64,000 nucleotides of DNA from DASSJF01 sp035934535 (GTDB lineage: Bacteria > Sysuimicrobiota > Sysuimicrobiia > Sysuimicrobiales > Segetimicrobiaceae): the NCBI GenBank assembly GCA_035934535.1, contig DASYXS010000075.1, positions 1-64,000 on the forward strand. Direction: 5' to 3'. A model generated the notes under the pieces. It searched no databases and was not told where the DNA came from. It worked only from the letters and a program-made list of their open reading frames with translations. Position numbers and translations under genes: made by a program. Shown here in pieces: positions 62,983 to 64,000 of this stretch (its first letter is position 1; each line of letters opens with the position of its first letter).

Positions 62983-64000
62983 TGCACCCGGCTGCATCCG
63001 GCTGCACGAAGTGGCTGAAAGCCACGTCTGGCGCGGGTTTCAACTCCTCATCCGTTGCACTGGACTGCACGCCGCTGCCCCCCGCGGATGCCCCGAACAA
63101 GGGCGTCGTAAGGGCAGGACGAGGGCAGGGCGAGTGGCGAGCCACCGCCGCTTCGAACCCCTCGGGGAAGATCAGATCGTCAATCCACTCGACCTGTGTC
63201 CTCGGGGGCGAGTCCATCAGGTGACCGTAGGCCTCGAGCGTGAAACCGGCCGAGTAGTGCCCCATCTGCCGGGCGATGTAAAGCGGGTTTTTGCCGGCGG
63301 CGATGAGCAGAGACGCGAACGTGTGGCGCAGCGCGTATGGGCTGATCGGGCGGACCTTCGTCGCTATGATCGTCTGCGCCCATGCGCGCCGCATAGTGCT
63401 GCGCCCGTACATCGCGCCGCCCGCCCCCGGGAACACTAGGCCGCCCGCCGCGCGGCTCGGCAGCGTTTCCAGCACGCGTCTCACGGTTGGCACCATGTCC
63501 ACGTCACGGATCGAGCGGTCGGTCTTCGGCGCGCCGAGGACTTTGGTGCGGGCCTCGTAGGATGTGGTGACGTGGATCTTATTGGCGGCGAAGTCCGGCC
63601 AGTTTGCGTCTTGCCAGGGCATCGCCTGGGCCTCGCCTGGGCGCAGGCCTGCGAATACCTTAACGATCCACACCGGCAACCACTCCGCGGGCGCTGCGAG
63701 CAGAAACCGTCGTAACTCGGCGAACGTCCAGATAGGCAACGCGCGCCGCGGGAGCCGGAGCTTCCGCACCTTCGAGAGCGGTGAGGCGGCCAAGTAACCC
63801 CAGTCCGCGGCCGTGGTGAGCAGCTGCTTCAGCAGAGCGAGCGCGTGATTGACGGTCTTGGGCGCGAGCCGCCCCGACTGGACAGCCTCGGCGACGAACG
63901 CCTCCACCGCGGCCACAGTGATTTCCGAAAGCAGTCGGTCCCCGAACACCGGCCGCAGTTGATGCGCCAGCAACTCCCGATAGCGCTTCGCCGTCGAGGC
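62948..64000 (-). CDS. Tyrosine-family site-specific integrase, 5' end beyond window
   Basis: The frame is open past the right edge. N-terminal SAM-like DNA-binding region (RYRELLAHQLRPVFGDRLLSEITVAAVEAFV), then the catalytic domain with Arg in VFAGLRPGEAQAM, LRHTFASLL (the preceding HxxR His is Tyr), His in ARQMGHYS and the nucleophile Tyr in FTLEAYGHL. About 85 residues follow the Tyr, longer than usual. The last 12 residues, ending AGIEPAS, are the reverse complement of the tmRNA 3' end, so the gene reads through the attachment site. Confidence 0.93.
   Translation of the reverse strand, partial: ASTAKRYRELLAHQLRPVFGDRLLSEITVAAVEAFVAEAVQSGRLAPKTVNHALALLKQLLTTAADWGYLAASPLSKVRKLRLPRRALPIWTFAELRRFLLAAPAEWLPVWIVKVFAGLRPGEAQAMPWQDANWPDFAANKIHVTTSYEARTKVLGAPKTDRSIRDVDMVPTVRRVLETLPSRAAGGLVFPGAGGAMYGRSTMRRAWAQTIIATKVRPISPYALRHTFASLLIAAGKNPLYIARQMGHYSAGFTLEAYGHLMDSPPRTQVEWIDDLIFPEGFEAAVARHSPCPRPALTTPLFGASAGGSGVQSSATDEELKPAPDVAFSHFVQPDAAGCMVEAAGIEPAS
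62983..63070. repeat. Short repeats beside the attachment site
   Basis: CCGGCTGCAT (62988-62997) is followed directly by CCGGCTGCAC (62998-63007). TGCAC occurs four times: 62983-62987, 63003-63007, 63056-63060 and 63066-63070. They may be integrase or excisionase arm sites; they also lie inside the integrase coding tail, so chance is possible. Confidence 0.35.

Overview
GC-rich bacterial chromosome segment with short intergenic gaps, many overlapping start/stop codons (ATGA, GTGA, TAATG, TTGA) and frequent GTG or TTG starts. The genes alone do not fix the taxon. A deep-branching, soil or thermophile-type Terrabacteria lineage would fit, but that is a guess. No gene-free stretch exceeds 300 bases; the longest is 299 bases (15966-16264) and holds a Pho-box-like repeat. 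No CRISPR array, rRNA or insertion sequence was seen.

1-20 kb is mostly housekeeping: the 3' part of dinB, hpt with an upstream nuclease-fold gene, a HEAT-repeat protein, surE, ftsE-ftsX, glutamate dehydrogenase, proline dehydrogenase, a complete branched-chain amino-acid type ABC transporter (livKHMGF), a PhoR/PhoB-like pair, an orphan HprK/PEPCK-like P-loop protein, a kbl/bioF-type PLP enzyme and a di-iron MBL-fold protein.

20-56 kb is an accessory catabolic region rich in decarboxylases. Operon A (minus strand, 27.5 to 20.1 kb) runs ocd, bicupin, dapA-like, ubiD, bicupin, ubiX, fni. It joins a prenylated-FMN decarboxylase to the enzyme that builds its cofactor and to the isomerase that supplies the dimethylallyl precursor. 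A TPP enzyme and an IclR regulator lie upstream, and two near-identical palindromes suggest IclR controls the operon and itself. Next come a 4,5-dihydroxyphthalate-decarboxylase-like protein, an ABC transporter with a fused LivH-LivM permease, a fused TctA-TctB transporter with TctC and a second ocd, and an SsuBC-like ABC pair. Operon B (49.8 to 42.4 kb) runs gntR, two CaiB/BaiF CoA-transferases, a ubiD with a divergent active site, a NicO Ni/Co transporter, an ACMSD-like amidohydrolase and a split-barrel flavoprotein. A bicupin with an orphan EutA-like reactivase, and a third ubiD, flank it. The likely theme is uptake, CoA activation and decarboxylation of aromatic or other unsaturated carboxylic acids; the substrates are unknown.

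56-62.6 kb returns to core functions: moeA-moaC-mogA for molybdenum cofactor, an ABC-F ATPase, a PaaI-type thioesterase, smpB, a LysE exporter and ssrA (tmRNA). The 3' end of ssrA is occupied by an integrative element whose tyrosine integrase reads into the tmRNA gene; the element continues past the right edge.
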